A stretch of DNA of 64,000 bases from Megalobrama amblycephala. Its lineage: Eukaryota; Chordata; Actinopteri; Cypriniformes; Xenocyprididae. Below, piece by piece: positions 1-11,902 of the stretch. The notes beneath the pieces were generated by a model. It had not been told where the DNA came from and did no database searches. It was given only the letters and a program-made list of their open reading frames with translations. Both the position numbers and the translations under genes were made by a program. Each line of letters starts with the position of its first letter. The first letter of the stretch is position 1. Where the stretch lies: NCBI RefSeq assembly GCF_018812025.1, contig NC_063061.1:39540674-39604673 (forward strand), in the 5' to 3' direction.

Positions 1-984
1 GAGTTAATGCACTAACATGAACAATTATATTTTTACTATGGCTGTCAGTTTAACATGTCAATTTGCTGTGATTAATTAAATAACGAGTTATTCATGTCTT
101 TAACACACCACATGCTGTACAAACTTATCTTAAACATATCCTATATACTCAGAAATAATATAAAATAAGTAAAATGCTACATATTTCTGAGTCAAAAAGT
201 AATAGCAACAAATAACACCAGTTAGGCTATTATTAGCAGCAAATGCTTTGCAAAAACAGAAAATAACAGCACTATTTTTCCTGTTGTTTTTATGTTTTGT
301 GGACGTGTTTGTCTGTTGCACTCATGTCTCGCGTCTTTTGCGGCGCCTCACTCGTGAAACAATATTCTAAAAATGCGCCAAAAAGTTCATCTTGTGTTTT
401 ATAACTTCGTCCACTGCCCACATCTAGCTTTTTTCAACGCAATAATGTTCAATGAGTGAACAGCCGCTAGCGGTTATTCTGGTGCGCCATCGTGTGGTCG
501 GATCTTTTTGGTATCATTGCTGTATTGTCAACATGTCTAATTGTAACTTTTGCTAACATTTGTAGTCAAAATTGCAATTTCTTGATTTTAAAAATAATGA
601 AATCGAGGCAAAACATTAAATTCAAATTAATCGAAAAATCTGAAAAATTGCCCAGCGCTATCAGAAAGCAGTAAAATGATATATGAGGGCAAAAATTGCC
701 CCTGTATGGGTTTTGCTTTATATTCATATCATATGATATAATTTAGCAATTTCACACAAGCGGAGTGTTTTTTTTCTGAATATCTGCACGATTGCAAATG
801 TGATATTGATTTTATACAACAGTTCAATAAACTAGAAGTTAATATTGTGTTACATTTTAAACACAATATTGTCTGTTTTTGCTCAAATTCGAATATAGTT
901 GCAATCAAATTCACAGCAGAACTGTAGTGCGTCTCTGAGAAACACACTGCGGTGTTTCGTTATTAAATAAATCTGTGGTTTTTA
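1..984. other. Non-coding sequence, probably uhrf2 intron 1
   Basis: No exon is supported here. The first uhrf2 exon in the window is at 4597 and already starts inside the ubiquitin-like domain, so this stretch lies either inside the first intron or just upstream of it. No sequence coding for the usual UHRF N terminus is visible on the plus strand. The short open frames are AT-rich and look like chance. Confidence 0.5.
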
Positions 985-3190
985 ATGAATTGAGTGAGTC
1001 AATGATTCAATGACATAAAGACAGTAACTTCTCCGTTCCTGAATGAATCAGCCATTTGAATGAATCGGTTGAATGAATGATTCAATGACTCACTCATTAA
1101 GACAATCACTTGCTTCTTTCCTGAATGAATCAGCCGTTTGAATGAATCGGTTGAATGAATGATTCAATGACTCACTCATTAAGACAGTAACTTGCTCCGT
1201 TCCTGAATGAATCAGCCGTTTGAATGAATCGGTTGATTGAATGATTCAATGACTCACTCATAAAGACAGTCACTTGCTTCGTTCCTGAATGAATCAGCCG
1301 TTTGAATGAATCAGTTGAATGAATGATTCAATGACTCACTCATTAAGACAGTAACTTGCTCCGTTCCTGAATGAATCAGCCGTTTGAAGAATCTGAATGT
1401 TTGAATGAATCTGAATGAATGTTGAATGAATGATTCAATGACTCACTCATAAAGACAGTAACTTGCTTCATTTCTGAATGAATAGCCATTTGAATGAATC
1501 TGAATGAATCAGCCATTTGAATGAATCGGTTGAATGAATGATTCAATGACTCACTCATTAAGACAGTAACTTGCTCCGTTCCTGAATGAATCAGCCGTTT
1601 GAATGAATCGGTTGAATGAATGATTCAATGACTCACTCATTAAGACTTGCTCCGTTCCTGAATGAATCAGCCGTTTGAATGAAGTAATTGATTCAATGCT
1701 CACTCATTAAGACAGTAACTTGCTTCATTTCTGAATGAATCAGCCATTTGAATGAATCGGTTGAATGAATGATTCAATGACTCACTCATTAAGACAGTAA
1801 CTTGCTTCATTTCTGAATGAATCAGCCGTTTGAATGAATCGGTTGAATGAATGATTCAATGACTCACTCATTAAGACAGTAACTTGCTTCATTTCTGAAT
1901 GAATCAATCGTTTGAATGAATCGGTCTCATTAAGACAGTAACTTGCTTCATTTCTGAATGAATCAGCCATTTGAATGAATCGGTTGAATGAATGATTCAA
2001 TGACTCACTCATTAAGACAGTAACTTGCTCCGTTCCTGAATGAATCAGCCGTTTGAATGAATCGGTTGATTGAATGATTCAATGACTCACTCATTAAGAC
2101 AGTCACTTGCTTCGTTCCTGAATGAATCAGCCGTTTGAATGAATCAGTTGAATGAATGATTCAATGACTCACTCATTAAGACAGTAACTTGCTCCGTTCC
2201 TGAATGAATCAGCTGTTTGAATGAATCTGTTGAATGAATGATTCAATGACTCACTCATTAAGACAGTAACTTGCTTAATTTCTGAATGAATCAGCCATTT
2301 GAATGAATCGGTTGAATGAATGATTCAATGACTCACTCATTAAGACAGTAACTTGCTCCGTTCCTGAATGAATCAGCCGTTTGAATGAATCGGTTGAATG
2401 AATGATTCAATGACTCACTCATTAAGACAGTAACTTGCTTCATTTCTGAATGAATCAGCCGTTTGAATGAATCGGTTGAATGAATGATTCAGTGACTCAC
2501 TCATTAAGACAGTAACTTGCTTCATTTCTGAATGAATCAATCGTTTGAATGAATCGGTCTCATTAAGACAGTAACTTGCTTCATTTCTGAATGAATCAGC
2601 CATTTGAATGAATCGGTTGAATGAATGATTCAATGACTCACTCATTAAGACAGTAATTTGCTCCGTTCCTGAATGAATCAGCCGTTTGAATGAATCGGTT
2701 GAATGAATGATTCAATGACTCACTCATTAAGACAGTAACTTGCTTCATTTCTGAATGAATCAGCCGTTTGAATGAATCGGTTGAATGAATGATTCAATGA
2801 CTCACTCATTAAGACAGTAACTTGCTTCATTTCTGAATGAATCAATCGTTTGAATGAATCGGTCTCATTAAGACAGTAACTTGCTTCATTTCTGAATGAA
2901 TCAGCCATTTGAATGAATCGGTTGAATGAATGATTCAATGACTCACTCATTAAGACAGTAACTTGCTTAATTTCTGAATGAATCAGCCGTTTGAATGAAT
3001 CGGTTGAATGAATGATTCAGTGACTCACTCATTAAGACAGTAACTTGCTTCATTTCTGAATGAATCAGCCGTTTGAATGAATCGGTTGAATGAATGATTC
3101 AATGACTCACTCATTAAGACAGTAACTTGCTTCATTTCTGAATGAATCAGTCGTTTGAATGAATCGGTCTCATTAAGACAGTAACTTGCC
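985..3190. repeat. Minisatellite, about 82-bp unit, roughly 26 copies
   Basis: Tandem copies begin with GAATGAATCAGCCGTTTGAA and end with TAACTTGCTCCGTTCCT. Successive starts at 1041, 1123 and 1204 give a period of 81-82 bp. Some units carry short deletions, and a composite block containing the short form ATCGGTCTCATTAAGACAG recurs near 1921, 2554 and 2859, so a multi-unit block has itself been duplicated. Nearly every unit contains TGACTCA. The minus-strand open frames across the array are by-products of the repeat. Confidence 0.95.
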
Positions 3191-4596
3191 GCCACCAGTT
3201 TTAGTTTCAAATTTAGAGTATTTTATTTTTCATTCACATTAATGCCACCTCTGAGCTGTTTGTAAATATACCTAAATGCCACTTCAGATGCTGCTTCTGA
3301 AAAATGTTGAATCAAAATACTTCTTTCTAAAGCTACTTTCAATACTTTTAACACAATATTGACTTTAAATGATCTTTTGAGGGGTGATTTCTCAGCCAGA
3401 ATTGATGTGTAATTAATTAGATTTTAAAAAAATTAATCGCTTGACAACCCTAATTTTTGCTAACATTAAAAAATATTAAAAATGCTTTAAAAATATGTAT
3501 TGCTCATAGTTCATTAACAACTAAATGTGACCTTATTGCTATCAATAATATTTTGCATAAAGAAAAAAGCCTATTTTAGGGAGTTTTAGTGCTTTTTTCA
3601 CACAATTTCTCGAAGTTGGAAGTGTTGAGTTTTGTCTGTTAAACACACCGAACGTCACGTCAGTCTGATTCATCGGTCTGTTGTTTGCGTTATGAGACTT
3701 TATTGTGAATTCTGGGAGCATGTTTGTGTGTTTCTGCTATGGACATTAGATTTATATCCTGACGAACGTTTGTGTTCGTTCCACACCCAACAGAACCGCG
3801 CTTCAGCCGAGCGTTTGGTCTTCGCTCGGAGCGCGACGAGTCTTTTGTTGAGTCAAGGCTTTAACGCCGATGCCAGTCGAGCAGAAAACACAGAAGACAC
3901 CAAACCAAAACAACACCTTTCCCTTTTATTAACCGTTTGTCTTCCTCCCTGATCCTCCATGTTTCTGTCTGTCGAGCTCTCAGAGGTGTGGACTCTGTCT
4001 TCTCGTTTTTCCTGGTTCTCTCCATCATGCATAATAAAGCGGGAGTGTGCAGCTGCCGCCCGTCTCGCAGTAACAGGAGAACAGGAAGCAGATCTAACAC
4101 CTCCGATTCTCATGCTAATGAGATACCAGCGCACACGCGTCCAGGAGAAATGAATCCTACAGTGCTGATATTTCACGCACATCCATGTGGAAATTGCAGT
4201 TGTGTGTTTGTGCTCTTGTGTGTGCAATGGATCCTCATTGGTTGCTATAGCAACACACAGACACACACACACACACACAGTTACACTAGAACCGCCATCA
4301 CTATTCTAACATGTATTTATTTCTTTATTTTCCGATGGTGATTCAGCAGAAGGCAAGGCTAATGGTGTCCGCGGATGTTCGGAGGGTAAAACCAGCACAA
4401 AATGGCGGCGCTGGTGTTTGTGTGATTGTGTGCCTTCGGTCTCAGTCCGCTGAAAAGCACGTCTCAATTACATCTCAGCACTGAAATCATGTCATTGGCC
4501 AGTTATAGAGAGAATAAATAATCCATGTTGTTTTAAAATGTTGATAAAAGCTTGTTTTATAACTAATGATGGATTTTTCACATCTTTTTTTTGTAG
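3191..4596. other. uhrf2 intron 1, non-repeat part
   Basis: Ordinary intronic sequence with a less AT-rich island at about 3,630-4,240 and a short (CA)n at 4264-4280. Open frames on both strands of the island have no recognisable domain and no convincing splice context. The end is a good polypyrimidine tract and AG at 4595-4596, the acceptor of the first visible uhrf2 exon. Confidence 0.6.
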
Positions 4597-4908
4597 ATGG
4601 AAGATGGTCAGACTCTGTTTGATTACAACGTCGGCCTCAATGACATCGTCCAACTTCTCATTCGCTCCCAGTCTGACCCGCCGGACAGCCCCGCCCTCAA
4701 CAATGGTGAGGGTGTGGCCTGCATCGTAGCTCCACCCACCGCCGCGTCTGTCCCAGCCTCAGCCACTCCCACCACAACAATCGTTTCCCCAACAACCATC
4801 TCCAACAGCATCGGAAACGGGTCCAAATCATGCAGTCCGGAGTCGGACAATCAGCCCTCCACATCCAGTCGGACGTTCCTCATCGATCCCGGGATTGGAC
4901 AGTTCAAA
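4597..4908 (+). CDS. uhrf2: uhrf2 exon: end of ubiquitin-like domain and linker
   Basis: Acceptor TTTTTTTGTAG precedes [16 protein letters not shown], the C-terminal strand of the UHRF ubiquitin-like domain. A Thr/Ser/Pro-rich linker follows, then DPGIGQFK at the donor GTAAGA. The first ATG is internal to the domain in known UHRF proteins, so it is not the translation start. Length 312 nt, phase 0 out. Confidence 0.93.
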
Positions 4909-7900
4909 GTAAGAACACGGTTTCAGTGTAACTGTATTTGACTTGTGGTTTCCAAGCATGATGAATAATCACTGAACATTATGATTATTAATGATCATGA
5001 TCTCATTACTCTTTAGATGGAAGGAAAATGACAACATTTACATACAGCTTATGCTAAATCATTGTGTTATTTGTTTTATTTTTTTGTATAAATTTAACAG
5101 TAATTATTTAAGTGCACTATATTAAATTGCTAGTGCTATGAAACATTATTATATGCATTAATGAAAAAAAATAATACATTTGATCACTTTAATATCATTT
5201 AATATTTAAATGAGTTGGGTACCAAAAGTGTGAATTATTTCTAAAATTAGGAATAATAATAATTATATTTATTATTATTATTATTATTAATCATCTAAAA
5301 TATTACTTAATAAGTTCAATAATATTATATAATAATATAATAATAATACAATATTATTGTATAGTAATGTTTTAATAGTTATTAATTTTATTTTATCATT
5401 TTTATTTATAATAATAATAATATTTTTTTATTATTTTTAATAATATTATAAAATATGATTTTAAATTGTATATTATTGTTTTAATAGTTTTTTTTATTTT
5501 ATTAATGTAATTTAACATTAATTAATTGCACTGAATTAACACATTAAATTGAAAGTGCTATGAAACAGTGTTATATGCATTTATAATAACAATTATAAAT
5601 TGGCTTATTTTAATATTATTTAATATGTAGATTAGTTGTGTATCAAAACCAGTGTAAATTCTAACATTTGAAATTTTACATTAATAATAATATTTTAAAA
5701 TACTATTTACATTTTTATATTATTGTTGTTTTATTATTTATTATTTTTATATTTGTACGCATAATTTTTTAATTAATTTAATGTAACATTAATTAATTGC
5801 ATTGAATTAACACTTTAAACTGAAAGTGCTACAAAACATTATATGCATTTATAATAGCAATTATACATTTTATCACTTTAATATAATTTAATATTTAGAT
5901 GAGTTGTGTACCAAAACCAAAGTGAATTCTAACATATACAATAATAATAACCTAAAATATTATTTTAATAATAAAAATAATAATAATAATTATATTTACA
6001 TTTTTTATATTATTGTTTTAATATTTCTTATGTTTTAATATTTATTATTGTTTTATTATTCATGTCTAACCTGTGAAATATTTGTTTATGAATGAAATTA
6101 CACATTTTATTTTTTAATTCAACAATTAACAAATAAATAACGTGTAAGCATATTAATCTTGCACTGGAAGTGGCTTAAGCAAAAAGACAATTAAATCATA
6201 TTGATTTAATATGACAATTAATCATGAGCCTCTAAATCTCATAATCGTGAGCAGTCATTGTTTTTTCTTTGCATTGTGTTCAGGTGAACGAGCTGGTCGA
6301 CTGCAGAGACGTCAGTATCGGCGCCTGGTTCGAAGGCGTCATTGAGAAAGTCACTCCTGCCATTAAAGGACAGAACGGCAGAGCCGAAACGGCGCCCCCT
6401 CCTGCCAGGGTGGGCAGACCCAGCAAACGGACTAATGGCAAGCTGGAATCTGAGGCGAGCGCCGCCCCATCTACGGACAGTAACAGCACGCCGGAGAAAG
6501 GGTTAAACACGGACAACAGCGAATCGTCAACATCCAAAACGGGTTCACGCGAGGACGTCTCGTACCACATTAAATATGAAGAGTAAGTGCATCATGGGAA
6601 GGAAGTCTCTTTTTTTTCCCTTTGTCTGGATTTTAATTGGATTCCTACCAAACAAGGTCCAGTGTGAGTTTCTGAATCACGTTTTTGGCAGTGGATTGGT
6701 ATTGCTGTGATTGCATGATGGGATGCGTTCTGAACGGGGTAAGTGTATCGCTTCCAAAAGCAAAGTGTCATGCTGCACTGCATGCTGGGAAACAAAGCTG
6801 ATCCAAGAACAGTGTCTGGAGATGTTAGTAACAGGAGCTAGTCCTAGATTAAAGTGCTCTGGTCATGTGGGTCAGATCACGTGGGCTGATCTTTGGTTTG
6901 TGTTGATGCAGGGTTATTATTATCCTTAACTGAAACTATTTAAAACATTTCTGTTTATTGAAATAAAGCTAAAATTAAATATACATATTAGTTAAAAAAA
7001 CTTAAACTAAACTAAAATTAGAAATAAACTGAAATAATCGTAGTTAACTAAAATTAACATGAAAAAGCTGATACTGATGTGATCGTACCTTCTCTGGATT
7101 CTGCCATTTTTTTTGTGTGTTTTACTTGTATTTTTGTTGTTTTTTGTGCTGGATAATGTCAGTATTTATTTCTACGACAGACACACTCTTCTAGAAATTG
7201 CTTCAATTGATCGGCAACAAATTTAAATTTGGCTGATCTCACAAACTGATAGCAATTTAATTACGTAAATCCGTAAAAGGTCACCAGCGATGCACATGTA
7301 AACCGTATACAGATGAGGCTTTTGCGCCACATTCTGTAACTTGACGAAACATTAGTAAAGCATAGTAAATCACACATCTTTGTTTAGAGCAGGTTGACTC
7401 GATTAAAACGAACCCAAACACAACAAAACATGATGTGTAGATCTTGAGAAAATCCTCATGGGGTGACATTGACATGCTGCTTCGCCTAAGCAATAGGACT
7501 TCCGGAATCGATCGCATCGCGATCATGACGCGGTTTTCCTACGTTATTTGAAAGTTCAACCAGTGGAAACCAGATCTCGGGTATGGTGTGGTGGGTAGGG
7601 ACGATGTGTCGAGACCAATCAGACACAGTTTAACAGCTTGGATTGGTCTGATCGCTCAGATTTACCATACGCCATAGAACTGGAAGATCATCACTCATCA
7701 ACCAGGATCTTATTACTTGTCACTTATTCAATTTAATTATAAATGTTTTTATGCTTTATTGCAGCGTTTACACATGTAAGAAGTTCTTATGTTCAGTAAA
7801 ACACTCTGTTTGTAAAAGTGTTTTAAAACGACTGTTTCTAAAAGTCATAAAATGGTTTCCATTGTTCCAAATGCCATAACTTTTGATTGCTTTGAGAGAC

Positions 7901-10900
7901 AAAATTTGGCCCAGATGCAGTTGACATGATTGTAAACAAGCCCAATTTTTTTATGACCTGTCATATACTATTCTCTCTAATAGTCATCATGTCATGCATG
8001 AATAATAACAAAAAAAAACAAAACAATAAATTGCATCACTTTTTCTGGAGATTTCTCAGCGGTGTTGCAACATAAGAACCTCCAAACACGATCACAATCT
8101 ATTTTCTTCAAAATTTGAAAGGTTTTCTATCAGATAAGACCATGATACCTTTTTTTGTACAGTTATAAACTATTACTTTTAGTCATTAAACATGGCTTTA
8201 GGGTGTATGTGGTTAACAGAGAGCTGATATATCATATCGATATCGGCTGCAAAATTCCTGATCGGATCATCCCTAACAACCTGTGGCGTGATGAGAAGAA
8301 CACACACTCCATTAGATCATTTCGCTCCCCTGACCTGGAATACCTCACGCTTCTGTGCCGACCATACTGGCTGCCGAGGGAATTTACAGCGGTCATAATC
8401 ACAGCTGTTTACATTCCCCCTCCAGCCAACACAGACCAGGCACTCGAGGGACTGCACGGGAATATAAGCCAGCAGGAAACCGCACTCCCTGAAGCGGAGT
8501 TTATTGTAACAGGGGGCTTCAACACAGCCAACTGCAGAACAATAGCTCCAAAATACTTTAAACACATCACCACAAACACGCGTGGAGATTGTTTTGGATC
8601 ACCGCTACTCTTGCTTACAAATCCCTTCCCTCCCACCTTTTGGCACCTCCCACCACCTTCCCACCTTCTGTCGAGTCCATGTCGTAAAAGTCTGTTTGCA
8701 CTGAAATGCGATTGATTTACCAAAGAATCCACAGTGAAATGAACCGAATACAAATAAATAAAGCTCAACTGAGACATTCACATTGATGAACATAAATATC
8801 CATATTCCTGCATTAGGATCCTTTGAAAGGTAATGTTATTTTAGTCCTGTATCACTCTTCTCTCCTCCTCATCTCACTGACACACCAGTGGGCGGGACTA
8901 ACGTTGTGATGATGAAGTGGGCGTTGATTTCTTCTGTGGAGGCGGAGTTTCACATATCTATTCCAGGATCAGTCGTTCTCTGGGTCTGGTGTCAATAAAA
9001 GCTTTTATTGGACTAACAAGGAAGTTTTCAGTTCTGAAACTCACAGGATATTCTTACAGTATGACGAGCTCTTATATATATTAAAAGCTCAAGGAAAAGT
9101 TGATTTCCCCTTTAAAAGAAAAGCCATGAAAGACGCCAGGCAATAGAATGTTTAGGATAATTTAACACCAGCAACATCACAAACTTTAAAGGGAATAAAC
9201 ACGCCGCTGTGAACATCGCTCAACAGTTTCTCCGCTCGAAGCTCCCAGCATCGCCCACACAGACAGAGCTCTCGGTCAGTACACTCTCCGTAACCTGATC
9301 CTTCCGACGGGTGAATATCCGCAAGGCTGCGGGTCCGGATGGCATTCCAGAGCATGCGTGGACCAATTATCGTGGGTTTACACAGACGTCTTCAGTCTCT
9401 CCCTCCCTCTCCCTCGTGCTTTAAAACATGCATCATCGTGCCTAGACCAAAACAAGCTAAATCACATGCTTGAATGACTGGCGCCCCATTGCTCTTGAAC
9501 CCACCTTCAGAAAGTGTTTCGAGAAGATGATCATAGACTCGGTGTTTCCGGCTTCACTTGATCCACTACACTTCTCATACTGTGGCAGCCGCTCCACTGA
9601 TGATGCTGTTTGTGGACTACAGCTCAGCTTCAGTGATGATGGAAGCAAGACCAAAGGAGCTGGTGCTGGATTTCAGGAAACGGGAGCACCATCACCATCA
9701 ACGGGACACCTGTGGAGCCGGTCAACAGCTTCGCATCACTGAGGATCTCACATGGTCTGCTCACACAGATCCAGCGGCTCTTTATCCTCAGGCGCCTGAG
9801 GAAGTTTGGAATGAGCCTCAACATCCTCAGATCATTCCACACCTGCATCCTGACTGGCTTCATCACTGCCTGGTACGGAAACACCAACGCTGGCAACCTG
9901 CACTTAAATAAAAGTGATTTGATTTGATTTCATTCAGAGCAGGGGTTTTCAAAAATATTTATTTTAAATACATTTTTTATTTAAAATTATTTCTCTTAGG
10001 TTTTTAGCATAAACATAAAATAAAAGTAATTTAAATAATAGTCTTTGTTTATTTAAATGTTAAAAACAAAAATATATGATCATATACAATATAATATACA
10101 ATAAACAATATGATCATTATACAATATAAACTTGTATAATCTTTTTTATTTTTATTACATTTTTAGCATAAATATAAATTAAAAAGATTAAATAATAATA
10201 TTTATTTATTTAAATGTTAATAATTCAAAAACCTGACATCTTGCAATATTTAAAATGATCTAAAACCTTGTTTTTTTTAAAGAAATAAAACTAATTTGAA
10301 TATTATATAATATATATATAATCTGTTGTTGTATTTAAAAATATGTATTATTTAAATGCTAAATAAAATAAAACATGTTTAAATAATATAATTTGTTTAT
10401 TTAAATGCTAAACTAAAAACATATACAATAACATCATACTTTTTATTTTGTCTCCACAGCAACTACATTAATATTTACAATGATTTCGTAGTTTTTTTTT
10501 AAATAATTAAATACAGCATGTTTAAATAATATCTTTTTGTTTGTTTTAATGTTAAAAAATTAAAAACATGTAAACTGATATCATACTTTTTAATTTTGTT
10601 TTTATATATTAATTTTTTAAATATTTAGATTTGAATAAATAATATTATTATTTAACATTTACTTATTTATTCCCGTTTAACTTTATATATATATATATAT
10701 ATATATTAATATTTACAATGATTTCGTAGGTTTTTTAAATAATTAAATAAAGCATGTTTAAATAACATCTTTTTGTTTGATTTAATGTTAAAAACTTAGA
10801 ACATGTATACTGGTATCATATTTTTTTACATTTTGTCGCCACATCATATTTTTTAATTTAGTTTTTTATATGTTAATTTTTTAAATATTTAAAATGAGAT

Positions 10901-11850
10901 TTTAATAAATAATATTATTATTTAAACATTTATTTATTCCCATTCAATTTAAAAATATATATTAATATTTAAAATAATTTCTTAGGTTTTTAAACAAATA
11001 AATTTTTTCATGTTTAAATAATAATGTTTATTTGTTTAAATGTTAAAAACCTCAAACCATGAAAACTTGCATCACATTTTTTTTTTTGGTCCCCAAAACA
11101 ACTGTTGTAAAGAAAAACATCCCATTCTTAAAACAAAAAAAGAGTCACGGTCAATTATTTTAATCTGCTCGCGCTCATAACGTGAAAACAAGCAGCTTTG
11201 TCGTCATTAAAGCATTTAATTCAGCGTTCAGTGGTGAATCGTTCACAATAACACAAGAAGCTCATATGAAGAAAGTTAAATTGTGAGTTCATGTGGTCTT
11301 GCGGTCATCATCATATTGTGTTTAATATATTATATGAGTCGGCCTGTGTTTAGATCGTCTTGTCTTCACGTTCCCGCTCCGTCTGCGCAGTGTTCTGGAT
11401 CCGATTCTGGTTTGTTGGACTGTGTGATTTGTTTGTTTGCTAGCTTGTTGAAGAAGCTGAAGAGCTTGAACAACAGCAGCTGTTTAGATCCTCATGAAGA
11501 ACAGCTGCTGTCAGAAACAACACAGAAATCAAGAGGAATTGTCTGTGTAGCTCAAAACTGAACACTTGATCGGCTCGAAAACTGAAACGTTCTGCTAAAA
11601 AAGTTTGTTTTATGAAGTATGAAAGTAACGTACTACATTTGCCATGTTGTCATCATCATGTGACCTTCTAGCATCAGCCGCGTGGCCTGATGGGATAGTT
11701 CATGCTTCTTCTGTCACATCATAAGATAAACAACAACCATTAATAGTGCATGATAAACAATAACTGAGATGTTATTAGTAGAATGTGAAACGTGTTGTAG
11801 TTTATTATCTAAAGTCCACAGGGTCAGACGAGCCGTGGCTGAAGAAACAC

Positions 11851-11902
<52 letters not shown>

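Noticed and set aside
3632..4341. Overlapping open frames of 106-141 codons in a GC-richer island as a possible uhrf2 first exon
   Set aside because: No UHRF N-terminal sequence, no fitting donor, frames open on both strands.
8155..8715. 186-codon frame as a host gene
   Set aside because: Its middle is LINE endonuclease sequence; the ends are unrelated filler and the copy is broken.
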